The notes: a model not told the origin generated them from the sequence alone. A stretch of DNA of 64,000 bases from Intestinimonas sp052065695 (GCF_052065695.1 NZ_JBQHTM010000002.1:57277-121276), one strand, 5' to 3'. Positions 7,259 to 16,170 are shown, counted from the first letter of the stretch. Program-made: numbers and translations.

Positions 7259-9025
7259 ATGGATAAGAAAATGGTGACTCTGAAGATCAACGACATTTCC
7301 GTTACCGTGCCGGAGGGGACCACCGTCCTGGAGGCCGCCCGGAACGCCGGTATCAAGATCCCCTCCCTGTGCTACCTGAAGGGCATCAACGAGATCGGCG
7401 CCTGCCGCATCTGCGTGGTGGAGGTCAAGGGGGCCAAGAGCCTGGTGGCCTCCTGCGTCTACCCGGTGAGCGAGGGCATGGAGGTCCAGACCAACACCGA
7501 GAAGGTCCGCCACTCCCGCCAGCTCACGTTGGAGCTCATCCTCTCCAACCACCGGATGGACTGCCTCACCTGCGCCCGGAACGCCCACTGCGAGCTCCGG
7601 GAGCTGGCCGCCGAGCTGGGCATCGACGCCGTCCGCTACGCCAACGACGAGCTGCTGCCTCGCATCGAGGACTCCGCCCCCCACCTGGTCCGGGACAACT
7701 CCAAGTGTGTCCTGTGCCGCCGCTGCACCGCCGTGTGCCGGACCACCCAGGAGGTGGGCGTCATCGGCTGCAACGACCGGGGCTTCGCCACCCACATCGG
7801 CTGCGCCTTTGACCGGGACCTCTCCGAGGTGGACTGTGTCTCCTGCGGCCAGTGCATCGTGGCCTGTCCCACCGGCGCCCTCTCCGAGAAGGACGACACC
7901 GGCAAGGTGTGGGCCGCCCTCAACGACCCCACCAAGCACGTGGTGGTGGGTCCCGCCCCCTCCGTCCGGGTCACCCTGGGCGAGTGCTTCAAGATGCCCA
8001 TCGGCACCAACGTGGAGGGCAAGATGGTCACCGCCCTGCGCCGCCTGGGCTTCGACAAGGTCTTCGACGTGGACAACGCCGCCGACTTCACCATCATGGA
8101 GGAGGGCACCGAGTTCCTGGAGCGGCTCCAGGAGGGCGGCACCCTGCCCATGATTACCTCCTGCTCTCCCGGGTGGATCCGTTACTGTGAGCAGCACCAC
8201 CCCGACATGCTGCCCAACCTCTCCACCTGCAAGTCCCCCCAGCAGATGTTCGGCGCCCTGGTGAAGAGCTACTACGCCGAGAAGATGGGCATCGATCCCA
8301 AGAACATTGTGGTGGTGTCGGTGATGCCCTGCACCGCCAAGAAGTATGAGGTCCAGCGGGAGGAGCAGCGGATGGCCAACGGCTGCATGCCCGTGGACAT
8401 CTCCATCACCACCCGGGAGCTCTCCCGCATGATCCAGCGCTCCGGCATTCTCTTCGACCACCTGCCCGACGGGCAGTTCGACCCTATGCTGGGCCTCTCC
8501 ACCGGCGCCTCCGTCATCTTCGGCGCCTCCGGCGGCGTCATGGAGGCCGCCCTGCGCACCGTGGTAGAGATCCTCACCGGCGGCGAGATGAAGCCCCTGG
8601 AGTTCAAGGAGGTCCGCGGCATGAAGGGTATCAAGGAGGCCACCTATGAGCTGCCCGGCCGGACGGTGCGGGTGTGCGCCGCCTCCGGGCTCCACAACGC
8701 CAAGCTGGTGCTGGACGGGGTGAAGAACGGCACCATGCAGTATGACTTCATCGAGTTCATGGCCTGCCCCGGCGGGTGCATCAACGGCGGCGGACAGCCC
8801 CTCCATCCCGCCGATGTCCGCTCCTTCACCGACATCCCGGCCCTCCGGGCCGCCGCCCTCTACAAGCAGGACGAGAACATGCCCATCCGGAAGAGCCATG
8901 AGAACCCGGTGCTCCAGACCGTCTACAAGGACTATCTGGGCAAGCCCGGCGGCCACAAGGCCCATGAGCTCCTCCACTGCACCTATGTGCCCCAGAAGCG
9001 CTACCGCACCGAAAACAAATTCTGA
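7259..9025 (+). CDS. hydA: [FeFe] hydrogenase catalytic subunit HydA
   Basis: 588 residues. It carries an N-terminal 2Fe-2S domain (Cys 38, 49, 52, 66), a His-Cys3 4Fe-4S site (His98, Cys 102, 105, 111), two 4Fe-4S motifs (Cys 150-160 and 193-203) and the H-domain. All three H-cluster signatures are intact: TSCSPGW (300-306), MPCTAKK (356-362) and FMACPGGCINGGGQP around Cys503/507. A C-terminal hydrogenase small-subunit-like segment follows. It makes or consumes H2 and pairs with HydB and HydC. The contrast with the degenerate motifs at 1359-2699 is instructive. No hydEFG maturases are in the window. Confidence 0.96.
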   Translation: MDKKMVTLKINDISVTVPEGTTVLEAARNAGIKIPSLCYLKGINEIGACRICVVEVKGAKSLVASCVYPVSEGMEVQTNTEKVRHSRQLTLELILSNHRMDCLTCARNAHCELRELAAELGIDAVRYANDELLPRIEDSAPHLVRDNSKCVLCRRCTAVCRTTQEVGVIGCNDRGFATHIGCAFDRDLSEVDCVSCGQCIVACPTGALSEKDDTGKVWAALNDPTKHVVVGPAPSVRVTLGECFKMPIGTNVEGKMVTALRRLGFDKVFDVDNAADFTIMEEGTEFLERLQEGGTLPMITSCSPGWIRYCEQHHPDMLPNLSTCKSPQQMFGALVKSYYAEKMGIDPKNIVVVSVMPCTAKKYEVQREEQRMANGCMPVDISITTRELSRMIQRSGILFDHLPDGQFDPMLGLSTGASVIFGASGGVMEAALRTVVEILTGGEMKPLEFKEVRGMKGIKEATYELPGRTVRVCAASGLHNAKLVLDGVKNGTMQYDFIEFMACPGGCINGGGQPLHPADVRSFTDIPALRAAALYKQDENMPIRKSHENPVLQTVYKDYLGKPGGHKAHELLHCTYVPQKRYRTENKF

Positions 9026-9038
9026 GGAGAAAAGGAAC

Positions 9039-9078
9039 CCCCGCCCCGTCGGTGATGCCGGCGGGGCGGGGATTTGTC
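9039..9078 (+). terminator. terminator after the hydrogenase operon
   Basis: A perfect 10-bp GC stem (9039-9048 with 9062-9071) and a 13-nt loop begin 13 nt after hydA and are followed by the short T-rich tail ATTTGTCAT. The U-tract is weak, but position and stem strength favour termination. Confidence 0.65.
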
Positions 9079-9302
9079 ATCCTTTGGCTTCTTCCATTTC
9101 TATTTTGTTCTGTGCAAAAATGCGAAAAGGGCTGATTTAAGCCTTCCCCTGGGGGTCTGACTGTCCGGTGGACAGTCAGAAGAAATGACTTCTTCCTTAG
9201 CCCGTGGTGGCATTTGCGAAGCAAATGACGGATGAGGGGGGACTTTAAGCTTGGTTTACGTCTGATTTTCTTTCTGTGAGGTGAAAGGACGGGAGAGACG
9301 TT

Positions 9303-9530
9303 CAAAACCCGTTTCTTTTTCCCTGCTGGAAAAAGAACGGTTTTTGGAATCCAAAGAAAAAGGGGCTCCCGTATGGGTTGAGTGGCTCCAAATAGGAATC
9401 CGGCGGCCCGTCTTTACGCCCCCATTGAGCACCAGCACCGTCCACAGGAGACTCCGCCGGCGGAACAGGGGCAAGCTGTGGTCCTATCCCAACTTTTTTC
9501 GCCGCCTGCGTGGGTGGGGATTGCGGCGTG
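9303..9530 (+). repeat. dispersed noncoding repeat, copy 1
   Basis: About 225 bp that recur in inverted orientation at 32101-32325. The repeat opens with a hairpin (TTCTTTTTCC-ctgct-GGAAAAAGAA) and contains the shared blocks GGCTCCAAATAGGAATCCGG, CGTCTTTACGCCCCCATTGA and TTTTTTCGCCGCCTGCG. Long stretches are identical, with a variable middle. No open frame is conserved between the copies, so it is not a gene. The whole 9080-9783 interval carries no credible CDS. Confidence 0.8.
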
Positions 9531-9572
9531 GTGGGTGCGAATTACGCCGCGTGGTGTGAGTCGCGGCCATGG

Positions 9573-9595
9573 GTAGGGGCGACCTGTGGTCGCCC
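9573..9595 (+). repeat. 23-bp hairpin mini-repeat, copy 1
   Basis: GTAGGGGCGACCTGTGGTCGCCC forms a GGGCGACC/GGTCGCCC-type stem (the 5' arm as GGGGCGACC). A second copy at 54738-54760 differs by two changes that keep the stem paired (A-T replaced by G-C). It is probably a dispersed intergenic element. Confidence 0.6.
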
Positions 9596-9627
9596 GCTGG
9601 TCTCTCTTCTTCTCGATCCGAAATGAA

Positions 9628-9660
9628 AAGCGGGCGCGCTGCCGGTGGCAGCGCCCGCTT
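9628..9660 (-). terminator. terminator of the siroheme-protein gene
   Basis: A perfect 10-bp stem AAGCGGGCGC/GCGCCCGCTT with a 13-nt loop. On the minus strand it is followed by TTTTCATTT, which suits the gene ending at 9784. A second hairpin (GTCCTTTTCTT-tc-AAGAAAAGGAC, about 9747-9770) lies between the two. Confidence 0.6.
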
Positions 9661-9783
9661 GCGTCTCTGTTTCGTTTTTGCTTCCGTCACCGGGCAGAAG
9701 CGTTTGTTTCGTACCCGTTCCGGAGCGATACCAAAGTTCTTTTGGTCCTTTTCTTTCAAGAAAAGGACGAACAAGAAAAAGGA

Positions 9784-10548
9784 TTAGGGCTTTTGAAGGA
9801 GGGGAGCGGAGAGGATCTCGTCCTTGCGGTCCAGGAGATCATTGCTCTCCAGGGCGGCGAAGAGGGCGTCCTCGCCGATGCGGTCGATGGCGGCGCCCAG
9901 GCGCTCTCTCTGGTAGGCGTTGGCCCGGAACCAGAGCATGGCCTTCTCCATGAGAGGGAAGATCTCATCCTTCTCCACCAGGCGGGGGAAGGCGGAGCCC
10001 ATGCGGGTGGTCCGGCCCCAGGTGCCACCCACATAGATCTGGAAGCGGACGCCGTCAGGGGTGCGGCGGCCCTCGATGCCGAAGTCGTTCAGGCTGGGCT
10101 TGACGCAGCTGTTGGGGCAGCCGCCCACGGCGATCTTGAACTTGTGGGGGAGGGAGACCTTGTCCCAGCCCAGGTAGTACTGCTCGTGGATGGCGCGACA
10201 CATGGCCTGGGTGTCGTACATGCCAAAGACGCAGGTGGTGCCCTTGCAGGAGATCACCGGGCGGATCTTGGCGCCGGTGCCGCCGAAGCGCAGGCCCCGG
10301 GCAGCGGCGAACTCGATGGCCTCGTCGATGCGCTCATAGGGGATGCCGGGCAGCTCCAGGGTCATGCGGACGGTGGGGATCACCTTGCCGTTGCCGAAGC
10401 GTGCCGCGATCTCTGCGGTAGCGATGAGCTCCCATGCGGAAAAGACGGTGCCGTTGGGGACGATGCGGCCGGAGAAGAGCTCGGTGCCGCGGTTGCGCAG
10501 AAAGCCCAGAGCCTTTACCCGGGCGATGTCTGCCTGTGTCAGTGCCAT
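9784..10548 (-). CDS. siroheme/4Fe-4S sulfite or nitrite reductase-like protein
   Basis: 254 residues with the ferredoxin-like half-domain followed by the siroheme-4Fe-4S domain of sulfite/nitrite reductases. Cluster ligands are visible as CKGTTC (about 100-105) and CPNSC (about 144-148). It is much shorter than assimilatory SiR or NirA (500-600 aa), carries one repeat only and has no added ferredoxin. It resembles the small Clostridial reductase-like proteins of unknown substrate. No asrA/asrB or cys genes adjoin it. ATG 10548 has GGGAGG upstream and a good promoter. Sulfite is the likeliest substrate, but this is inference. Confidence 0.75.
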   Translation of the reverse strand: MALTQADIARVKALGFLRNRGTELFSGRIVPNGTVFSAWELIATAEIAARFGNGKVIPTVRMTLELPGIPYERIDEAIEFAAARGLRFGGTGAKIRPVISCKGTTCVFGMYDTQAMCRAIHEQYYLGWDKVSLPHKFKIAVGGCPNSCVKPSLNDFGIEGRRTPDGVRFQIYVGGTWGRTTRMGSAFPRLVEKDEIFPLMEKAMLWFRANAYQRERLGAAIDRIGEDALFAALESNDLLDRKDEILSAPLLQKP

Positions 10549-10594
10549 ATGATCTGCCTCCCAAAAATATTGTGGACGTGCCTTGCGGACCTAC

Positions 10595-10623
10595 ATTATA
10601 TGACAGGACCGGGCCGCTGACAA
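10595..10623 (-). promoter_or_regulatory. promoter of the siroheme-protein gene
   Basis: On the minus strand TTGTCA (10618-10623) and a perfect TATAAT (10595-10600) are 17 bp apart, 47 nt upstream of the start codon. Confidence 0.75.
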
Positions 10624-10684
10624 GGGGAACTTTCGCCAAGTCCCTGTCCCGTGGGGCTTTTGAGCCGCAAAATGCCGGCTTTTC

Positions 10685-10713
10685 TTGCTTTTTTTCCACA
10701 GCTGGTGTAAAAT
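10685..10713 (+). promoter_or_regulatory. promoter of punA-mtaD
   Basis: TTGCTT (10685-10690), a 17-bp spacer ending in TG, and TAAAAT (10708-10713) lie 45 nt before the punA start. It is divergent from the preceding gene's promoter. Confidence 0.6.
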
Positions 10714-10758
10714 GCGTGTACGTCAAGACGACCCAATCTCACAAAGGAGGGCGACCAT

Positions 10759-11583
10759 ATGAGCATTCCCTTCGTTCAATACCAGGAGAGCGCCGATTTT
10801 ATCCGCGCCCGGCTGGGCGGCTTTGTCCCCAAGGTGGCCATGATCCTGGGCTCCGGCCTGGGCTTCCTGGGCGATGTGGTGGAGGACCCCATCCGGGTCC
10901 CTTACGGGGAAATCCCCCATTTCAAGGTGTCCACCGCCCCCGGCCACAAGGGCCAGCTGGTCTTCGGCAACCTCCGGGGCCAGAAGGTGGCCGTCATGCA
11001 GGGCCGCATGCACCATTACGAGGGCTACTCCTACGAGGAGGTGTCCTACGCTGTCCGGGTGCTGCGGCTGCTGGGCTGCGACACCCTCATCGTCACCAAC
11101 GCCGCCGGCGGCGTCAACCTGGACTTCAAGGCCGGTGACCTCATGCTCATCACCGACCAGATCAAGATCTTCATGGAGTCCCCCCTCCGGGGGGAGAACC
11201 TGCCCGAGTTCGGGCCCCGGTTCCCCGACTCCACCCACCTCTACACCCCCGCCCTCCAGGATCTGGCCCGGAAGGCGGCCGCCGACCTGGGCATCGCCCT
11301 CAAAGAGGGCGTCTACATGTACTTCCCCGGCCCCCAGTATGAGACCCCGGCGGAGGTCCGCTTCGCCCGGATCGCCGGGGCCGACGCCGTGGGCATGTCC
11401 ACCGCCCCGGAGGTCATCACCGCCGGCCACTGCGGCATGCAGGTGCTGGGCTTCACCCTGGTGAGCAATCTGGCCGCCGGTATTCTGGACCAGCCCCTCT
11501 CGGAGCAGGAGGTGCTGGACGCCGCCGAGGCCTGCAAGGACAAATTCTCCCGTCTGGTGCTGGAGTGCCTGGGCCGGCTGTGA
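10759..11583 (+). CDS. punA: purine-nucleoside phosphorylase (trimeric type)
   Basis: 274 residues of the PNP/MTAP class-II family. Visible motifs are the phosphate loop ILGSGLG (about 29-35), PGHKGQLVFG, MQGRMHHYEG, TNAAGGVN, GPQYETPAEVR and the base-site VGMSTAPEVI. It cleaves guanosine/inosine-type nucleosides with phosphate to a free base and ribose-1-phosphate. AAAGGAGG precedes the ATG. The next gene, 31 nt away, encodes an MTA/SAH deaminase: the pair makes a purine and S-adenosyl nucleoside salvage unit in which deaminated nucleosides can be phosphorolysed. Confidence 0.92.
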   Translation: MSIPFVQYQESADFIRARLGGFVPKVAMILGSGLGFLGDVVEDPIRVPYGEIPHFKVSTAPGHKGQLVFGNLRGQKVAVMQGRMHHYEGYSYEEVSYAVRVLRLLGCDTLIVTNAAGGVNLDFKAGDLMLITDQIKIFMESPLRGENLPEFGPRFPDSTHLYTPALQDLARKAAADLGIALKEGVYMYFPGPQYETPAEVRFARIAGADAVGMSTAPEVITAGHCGMQVLGFTLVSNLAAGILDQPLSEQEVLDAAEACKDKFSRLVLECLGRL

Positions 11584-11614
11584 GCCGTCCCGGCGGAAAG
11601 GAGCGCGCTTTTCC

Positions 11615-12916
11615 ATGTCTACCATGATCTACAACGTCACCGCCGTCCTCATGGACCCCCACCACACCGTGCTGCCCAACGCCTACGTGGTGGTGGACGG
11701 CCACAAGATCACCGACTTCGGGGCCCAGCGGCCCCAGGGCTTCACGGGCAAGTGCATCGACGGCAAGGGGGGCATCCTCATGCCCGGCCTGGTGAACGCC
11801 CACACCCACGTGCCCATGACCGCCATGCGGGGCTACGGCGACGGCAACAACCTCCAGGACTGGCTCAACAACTTCATCTTCCCGGTGGAGGCCAAGTGGG
11901 ACGACCGGGCCATCCGCTGCTGTGCCGCCCTGGGTCTGGCCGAGATGATCGCCTCCGGCGTCACCTGCATCGCCGACATGTATATGCACACCGACGCCGT
12001 CCTCCGAGAGGTGGAGAGCGCCGGCATCAGCGCCAACGTATCCTGCGGCGGCGTCCAGTTTGAGGAGCCCTTTGACCCGGACAAGAACCACGACTGTATC
12101 GTCCAGCGGGAGCTCACCGAGAAGTGGCACGGCCGGGACGACGGCCGCATCCAGGTGGACGCCTCCATCCACGGGGAGTACACCTCCCACGCAGGGCTGT
12201 GGGACTGGATGGCCCGGTATGCCGCCGACCATGGCCTGGGCATGCACGTCCACCTCTCCGAGACCCAGGCCGAGCACGAGCAGTGCCGGGCCCGCCACGG
12301 TGGGAAGACTCCCGCCGCCGTCCTGGCCGAGCACGGCGTCTTTGACGTCAGGGCCATCGCCGCCCACTGCGTCTGGACCACCCCCGAGGACTGGGCCATC
12401 CTGACCCGGAAGGGGGTCACCGCCGTCCACAATCCCGTATCCAACCTGAAGCTGGGCTCCGGTGTGGCCCCGGTGGTGGACCTCCGGAAGGCCGGGGTCA
12501 ACGTGGCCCTGGGCACCGACGGCGTGAGCTCCAACAACTGCACCGATCTCTTCGGGGACATGAAGCTGGCCGCCATTTTGCAGAACGGTGTCCGCCACGA
12601 CCCCCTGGCCCTCACCGCCTGGGACGCCCTGGAGATGGCCACCGTCAACGGCGGCAAGGCCCTGGGCCGCAAGACCGGCCGCATCGAGAAGGGCTATGAG
12701 GCCGACCTCATCCTGCTGGACAGTGAGGCCCTCAACCTCATCCCCTGCCACGACGCCGCCAACAACCTGGCCTACGCCGCCCACGGCTCCAACGTGGTCA
12801 TGAATATGGCCCGGGGCAAGGTCATATACAAAAACGGGGAGTTCCTCACCATCGACATCGAAAAGGTGAAGAAAGAGGTGGCCGGCTACGCCCTGCCTCT
12901 CCTCTTCGGGCGGTAA
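11615..12916 (+). CDS. mtaD: 5-methylthioadenosine/S-adenosylhomocysteine deaminase
   Basis: 433 residues, the usual length of this amidohydrolase family. Metal ligands are visible as NAHTHVPM (about 63-70), HVHLSET (about 210), AAHCVW and GTDGVSSNN. The family deaminates MTA, SAH or adenosine to the inosine analogues, which PunA could then cleave. AAAGGAG lies 13-15 nt upstream of the ATG. Exact substrate preference cannot be read from sequence. Confidence 0.88.
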   Translation: MSTMIYNVTAVLMDPHHTVLPNAYVVVDGHKITDFGAQRPQGFTGKCIDGKGGILMPGLVNAHTHVPMTAMRGYGDGNNLQDWLNNFIFPVEAKWDDRAIRCCAALGLAEMIASGVTCIADMYMHTDAVLREVESAGISANVSCGGVQFEEPFDPDKNHDCIVQRELTEKWHGRDDGRIQVDASIHGEYTSHAGLWDWMARYAADHGLGMHVHLSETQAEHEQCRARHGGKTPAAVLAEHGVFDVRAIAAHCVWTTPEDWAILTRKGVTAVHNPVSNLKLGSGVAPVVDLRKAGVNVALGTDGVSSNNCTDLFGDMKLAAILQNGVRHDPLALTAWDALEMATVNGGKALGRKTGRIEKGYEADLILLDSEALNLIPCHDAANNLAYAAHGSNVVMNMARGKVIYKNGEFLTIDIEKVKKEVAGYALPLLFGR

Positions 12917-12968
12917 TCCCCATCCTGTCTCCTGTCCATAGACTCATTGCGAAAGGCTGTGCGACCCA

Positions 12969-14597
12969 TTGGGTAATCGTGAAAAGAAAAGCACCTTCTT
13001 CGGCGGCGCCGCCATCCTGGCTGCCGGCATCGCCATCGTCAAGCTCATCGGCGCCCTCTACAAGATCCCCCTGGGGAACATCCTGGACGACGAGGGCTTT
13101 GGCCATTTCAACAACGCCTACGTCATCTACAACCTGCTGCTGATGATCTCCACTGCGGGATTGCCGGTGGCCCTCTCCAAGAGCATCTCCGAGGCCAGCA
13201 CCCTTGGAAAGCGCAACCAGGTCCACCGCATCTTCAATGTGGCCCTGGTGACCTTCTTCATCTTGGGTACCATCAGCTTCCTGGTCATGTTCGCCCTGGC
13301 CCAGCCCCTGGCCGACCTCCAGGGCGACGGCGCCGCCGTCCAGGCGGTGCGGGCCATTGCCCCGGCCTGCTTCTTCGTCTGCGTCCTCTCCACCTTCCGG
13401 GGCTATGCGCAGGGCCATGCCAACATGGTGCCCACGGCGGTGTCCCAGATCATTGAGGCCCTGGGCAAGCTGGTCATCGGCCTGGCTCTGGCCTGGCTGC
13501 TGGTGAAGGCGGGCGCCTCCTCTTCGGACGCCGCCGCCGGCGCCATCTTCGGCGTCACCTGCGGCGCCGGCATCTGCCTCATCTACCTCATCGTGGAGCA
13601 CGTCATGCGCCGCCGCGGCGAGCCCGGCCACCCCACCGATGTGCCCGAGGCGCCCGGCACCATCCTCAAGCGCCTGCTGGTCATCGCCGTGCCCATCACC
13701 CTGTGCGCCTCGGTGACCCCCATCACCTCCTGGCTGGACACCGCCCAGGTCCAGAACATCCTCCGGGACGTGATGAATGCCCAGCCCGCCCAGTGGTATG
13801 AGGCCCAGAAGCTCATCGATCCCGATGTGGTGGACCCCGTGGTGGCCGCCTACGGCGCCTACCAGAAGGCCATCACCATCTACAACCTGCCCTCCTCCTT
13901 CATGGTGGCCATTACCGCCAGCGTCATCCCTGCCATCTCGGCCTGCCGGGCCAGGAGGGACTACCAGGGCGCCGGGCGCATCGCCGAGTCCTCCATGCGG
14001 GTGGGCATGCTGCTGGCCCTGCCCGCCGGCATCGGCCTCACCGTGCTCTCCTCCCCCATCATGTACCTGCTCTATTCTGAGTCCGACCACACCATCGCCG
14101 ACCCCTCTATGATGCTCCTGGGCATCGCCTCCATCTTCGTGTGCGTCATGCTGGTGTGCAACTCGGTGCTCCAGGCCAGTGGCTTTGTGAACCTGCCCAT
14201 CTTCATCATGATCGCCGGCTGTGCCGCCAAGCTCATCGTCAACAACTTCATGGTCCGCCAGATCGGGGCCGTGGGCGCCGCCGTGGGCACCCTGGTGTGC
14301 TACATCATCGTGGCGGTGCTGGAGCTGCTGCTCATCAAGCGGGTCATCCCGTCGCCGCCGGAGTATATCCGGGTCTTTGCCAAGCCTATGGTGGCGGCCG
14401 GCATCATGGGCCTCGCCGTGTGGGCGGTCTACGGCCTGGTGAGCCGCCTCTTCGGCAACACCCTGTCCACTATGGCCGCCATCGGTGTGGGCGTGGTGGT
14501 ATACGCCGTGCTGGTGGTGGTGCTGAAGGCCATCTCCAGGGAGGATCTGTCCCTCATGCCCAAGGGCGACAAGATCGCCAAGCTGCTGCGGCTCTAA
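12969..14597 (+). CDS. spoVB: SpoVB/YabM-like MOP-family flippase (TTG start)
   Basis: 542 residues, with many hydrophobic segments consistent with about 14 membrane helices, in the MviN/SpoVB branch of the MOP exporter superfamily. The N-terminus GAAILAAGIAIVKLIGALYK is typical. SpoVB is involved in spore cortex formation and is thought to move lipid-linked peptidoglycan precursors. It lies directly before mazG, as yabM lies before yabN in Bacillus. The start TTG at 12969 is the only initiator that keeps this conserved N-terminus, and its ribosome-binding site is poor (GAAAGG). Confidence 0.82.
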   Translation: MGNREKKSTFFGGAAILAAGIAIVKLIGALYKIPLGNILDDEGFGHFNNAYVIYNLLLMISTAGLPVALSKSISEASTLGKRNQVHRIFNVALVTFFILGTISFLVMFALAQPLADLQGDGAAVQAVRAIAPACFFVCVLSTFRGYAQGHANMVPTAVSQIIEALGKLVIGLALAWLLVKAGASSSDAAAGAIFGVTCGAGICLIYLIVEHVMRRRGEPGHPTDVPEAPGTILKRLLVIAVPITLCASVTPITSWLDTAQVQNILRDVMNAQPAQWYEAQKLIDPDVVDPVVAAYGAYQKAITIYNLPSSFMVAITASVIPAISACRARRDYQGAGRIAESSMRVGMLLALPAGIGLTVLSSPIMYLLYSESDHTIADPSMMLLGIASIFVCVMLVCNSVLQASGFVNLPIFIMIAGCAAKLIVNNFMVRQIGAVGAAVGTLVCYIIVAVLELLLIKRVIPSPPEYIRVFAKPMVAAGIMGLAVWAVYGLVSRLFGNTLSTMAAIGVGVVVYAVLVVVLKAISREDLSLMPKGDKIAKLLRL

Positions 14598-14639
14598 AAG
14601 CAGGGACCATAAAAAAGAACTTGCAGAAGGGGCGGAAAT

Positions 14640-15434
14640 ATGATAGATTTTGAACAGAAACCCAGCTATGACGTATCAGACCTGGTGGAGATCGTCCGTA
14701 TCCTGCGCGCGCCCGGGGGCTGCCCCTGGGACCGGGAGCAGGACCACAAGTCCATCCGGCGGGATCTGCTGGAGGAGACCTACGAGGTGGCTGAGGCCAT
14801 CGACGAGGAGAGCCCCGAGCACCTGAAGGAGGAGCTGGGGGACCTGCTGCTCCAGGTGGTGATGCACGCCCGCATGGAGGAGGAGGAAGGCCGGACCGAC
14901 CTCAACGGGGTGGCCGACGGCATCTGCAAAAAGCTCATCTACCGCCATCCCCACGTGTTTGGGGACGTGACGGTGACCGGCACCGGAGAGGTGCTGGCCA
15001 ACTGGGATGAGCTGAAGAAGAAGGAAAAGCACCAGGAGACGGCGGCCGACAGCGTGGACGCCGTGGCCCGGAGCCTGCCCGGCCTGTGGCGGGCGGAGAA
15101 GATCCAGAAGAAGGCCGCCAAGGTGGGCTTCGACTGGGACAGCGTGGACGGCGCCATGGCCAAGCTGCGGGAGGAGACCGACGAGCTCCAGACCGCCATC
15201 GCCGAGGGGAGCAACGTCAGCGAGGAGCTGGGAGACCTGCTGTTCGCGGCGGTGAACGTGGCCCGCTTTGTAAAGGTGGACCCGGAAACTGCCATGACGG
15301 CGGCCTGCGACAAGTTCGCCCGGCGCTTCCGGGCGGTGGAAGAGGCCGCCCGGGCCCAGGGGAAGGAGCTCTCGTCCATGACCTTGGCCGAGATGGACGC
15401 CCTCTGGGACGCCGTCAAACAGCAAGAGGCTTAA
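14640..15434 (+). CDS. mazG: nucleoside triphosphate pyrophosphohydrolase MazG
   Basis: 264 residues with two MazG domains. The first holds the metal-binding EETYEVAEAIDEE and EELGDLLLQ (about 43-70), the second EETDELQTAI and EELGDLLFA (about 178-205). It hydrolyses (d)NTPs to monophosphates and pyrophosphate as housecleaning. It corresponds to yabN in the Bacillus yab cluster, but lacks the N-terminal methylase-like domain of YabN. AAGGGGCGG lies before the ATG. A 12-bp palindrome (AGCCCGCGGGCT) follows the gene. Confidence 0.92.
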   Translation: MIDFEQKPSYDVSDLVEIVRILRAPGGCPWDREQDHKSIRRDLLEETYEVAEAIDEESPEHLKEELGDLLLQVVMHARMEEEEGRTDLNGVADGICKKLIYRHPHVFGDVTVTGTGEVLANWDELKKKEKHQETAADSVDAVARSLPGLWRAEKIQKKAAKVGFDWDSVDGAMAKLREETDELQTAIAEGSNVSEELGDLLFAAVNVARFVKVDPETAMTAACDKFARRFRAVEEAARAQGKELSSMTLAEMDALWDAVKQQEA

Positions 15435-15540
15435 ACGCCCGTACCGGCGCCCGACGCCGGAGCCCGCGGGCTTTGAGTAAATACAACGGTTGGAATGGGA
15501 ACACTAGATCCGATCACATCACTTAGGAGGAGTATCGCAA

Positions 15541-15816
15541 ATGAATAAAGCTGAACTGATCAACGCCGCTGCCGAGAAGGCCGGCCTGTCCAAGAAGGAC
15601 ACCGAAGCTGCCGTGAACGCCGCCATCGACGCCATCGTGGAGAGCCTGGTCAACGAGGACAAGGTGCAGCTGGTGGGCTTCGGCGCCTTTGAGGTGAAGA
15701 AGCGCGCTGAGCGCATCGGCCGCAACCCCAAGACCAAGGAGAGCATCAAGATCCCCGCCTCCAAGGTCCCCGTCTTCAAGCCCGGCAAGGCTCTGAAGGA
15801 CGCCGTCTCCAAGTAA
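15541..15816 (+). CDS. hup: HU-family DNA-binding protein
   Basis: 91 residues covering the whole HU fold, from MNKAELINAAAEKAGLSKKD through GFGAFEVKKRAERIGRNPKT to KPGKALKDAV. It is the histone-like nucleoid protein, which dimerises and bends DNA. AGGAGGAG sits ideally 8 nt before the ATG. hup between mazG and rqcP is a common Clostridial layout. A terminator follows. Confidence 0.96.
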   Translation: MNKAELINAAAEKAGLSKKDTEAAVNAAIDAIVESLVNEDKVQLVGFGAFEVKKRAERIGRNPKTKESIKIPASKVPVFKPGKALKDAVSK

Positions 15817-15846
15817 GGACTGTTTTCGGCAATCAAGAGATCCCAG

Positions 15847-15874
15847 GCGGCTCCGGTTCTCCGGAGCCGCTTTT
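15847..15874 (+). terminator. terminator after hup
   Basis: A perfect 10-bp stem GCGGCTCCGG/CCGGAGCCGC with a 4-nt loop, ending in TTTTC, lies 30 nt after the hup stop and 40 nt before rqcP. Confidence 0.75.
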
Positions 15875-15913
15875 CAACACCCGGCGGCAGCCGGGGAAAG
15901 GAGCGAACATAAT

Positions 15914-16156
15914 ATGCGTTTGGACAAATGGCTCAAGGTCTCCCGCCTCATCAAGCGGCGGACGGTGGCCAATGAGGCCTGTGACAATGAGCGGGTGAGT
16001 GTGAACGGCCGGCCGGTGCGGGCCTCCTATGAGGTGAAGCCCGGCGACGTGGTGGAGCTCCGCTTCGGTGAGCGGGTGACCCGGATTGAGGTCCTCACCG
16101 TGGCCGAGAACGTGGGCAAGAACGACGCCGCCGCCATGTACCGGGAACTGGGCTGA
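15914..16156 (+). CDS. rqcP: S4-domain RNA-binding protein RqcP (YabO)
   Basis: 80 residues: an S4 RNA-binding domain (MRLDKWLKVSRLIKRRTVAN, then VSVNGRPVRASYEVKPGD). In Firmicutes RqcP works with RqcH in ribosome-associated quality control, adding alanine tails to stalled peptides. The length and position after mazG match yabO of the Bacillus yab cluster. AAAGGAG precedes the ATG. The next genes of that cluster (yabP onward) are found only at 26498. Confidence 0.9.
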   Translation: MRLDKWLKVSRLIKRRTVANEACDNERVSVNGRPVRASYEVKPGDVVELRFGERVTRIEVLTVAENVGKNDAAAMYRELG

Positions 16157-16170
16157 GAGAAGGGTGCGGC

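Noticed and set aside
5396..8977. 1193-residue minus-strand ORF opposite hydB and hydA
   Set aside because: It is antisense to two certain genes, rich in Gly/Ala/Val/His/Leu in the pattern produced by GC-ending codons of the sense strand, and has no domain. Similar shadows lie opposite htrA, the M28 gene, eutABC, eutE and pst.
9080..9783. several 60-100 residue ORFs in the repeat-bearing region
   Set aside because: They are not conserved between the two copies of the repeat, and none has a usable start site or family match.
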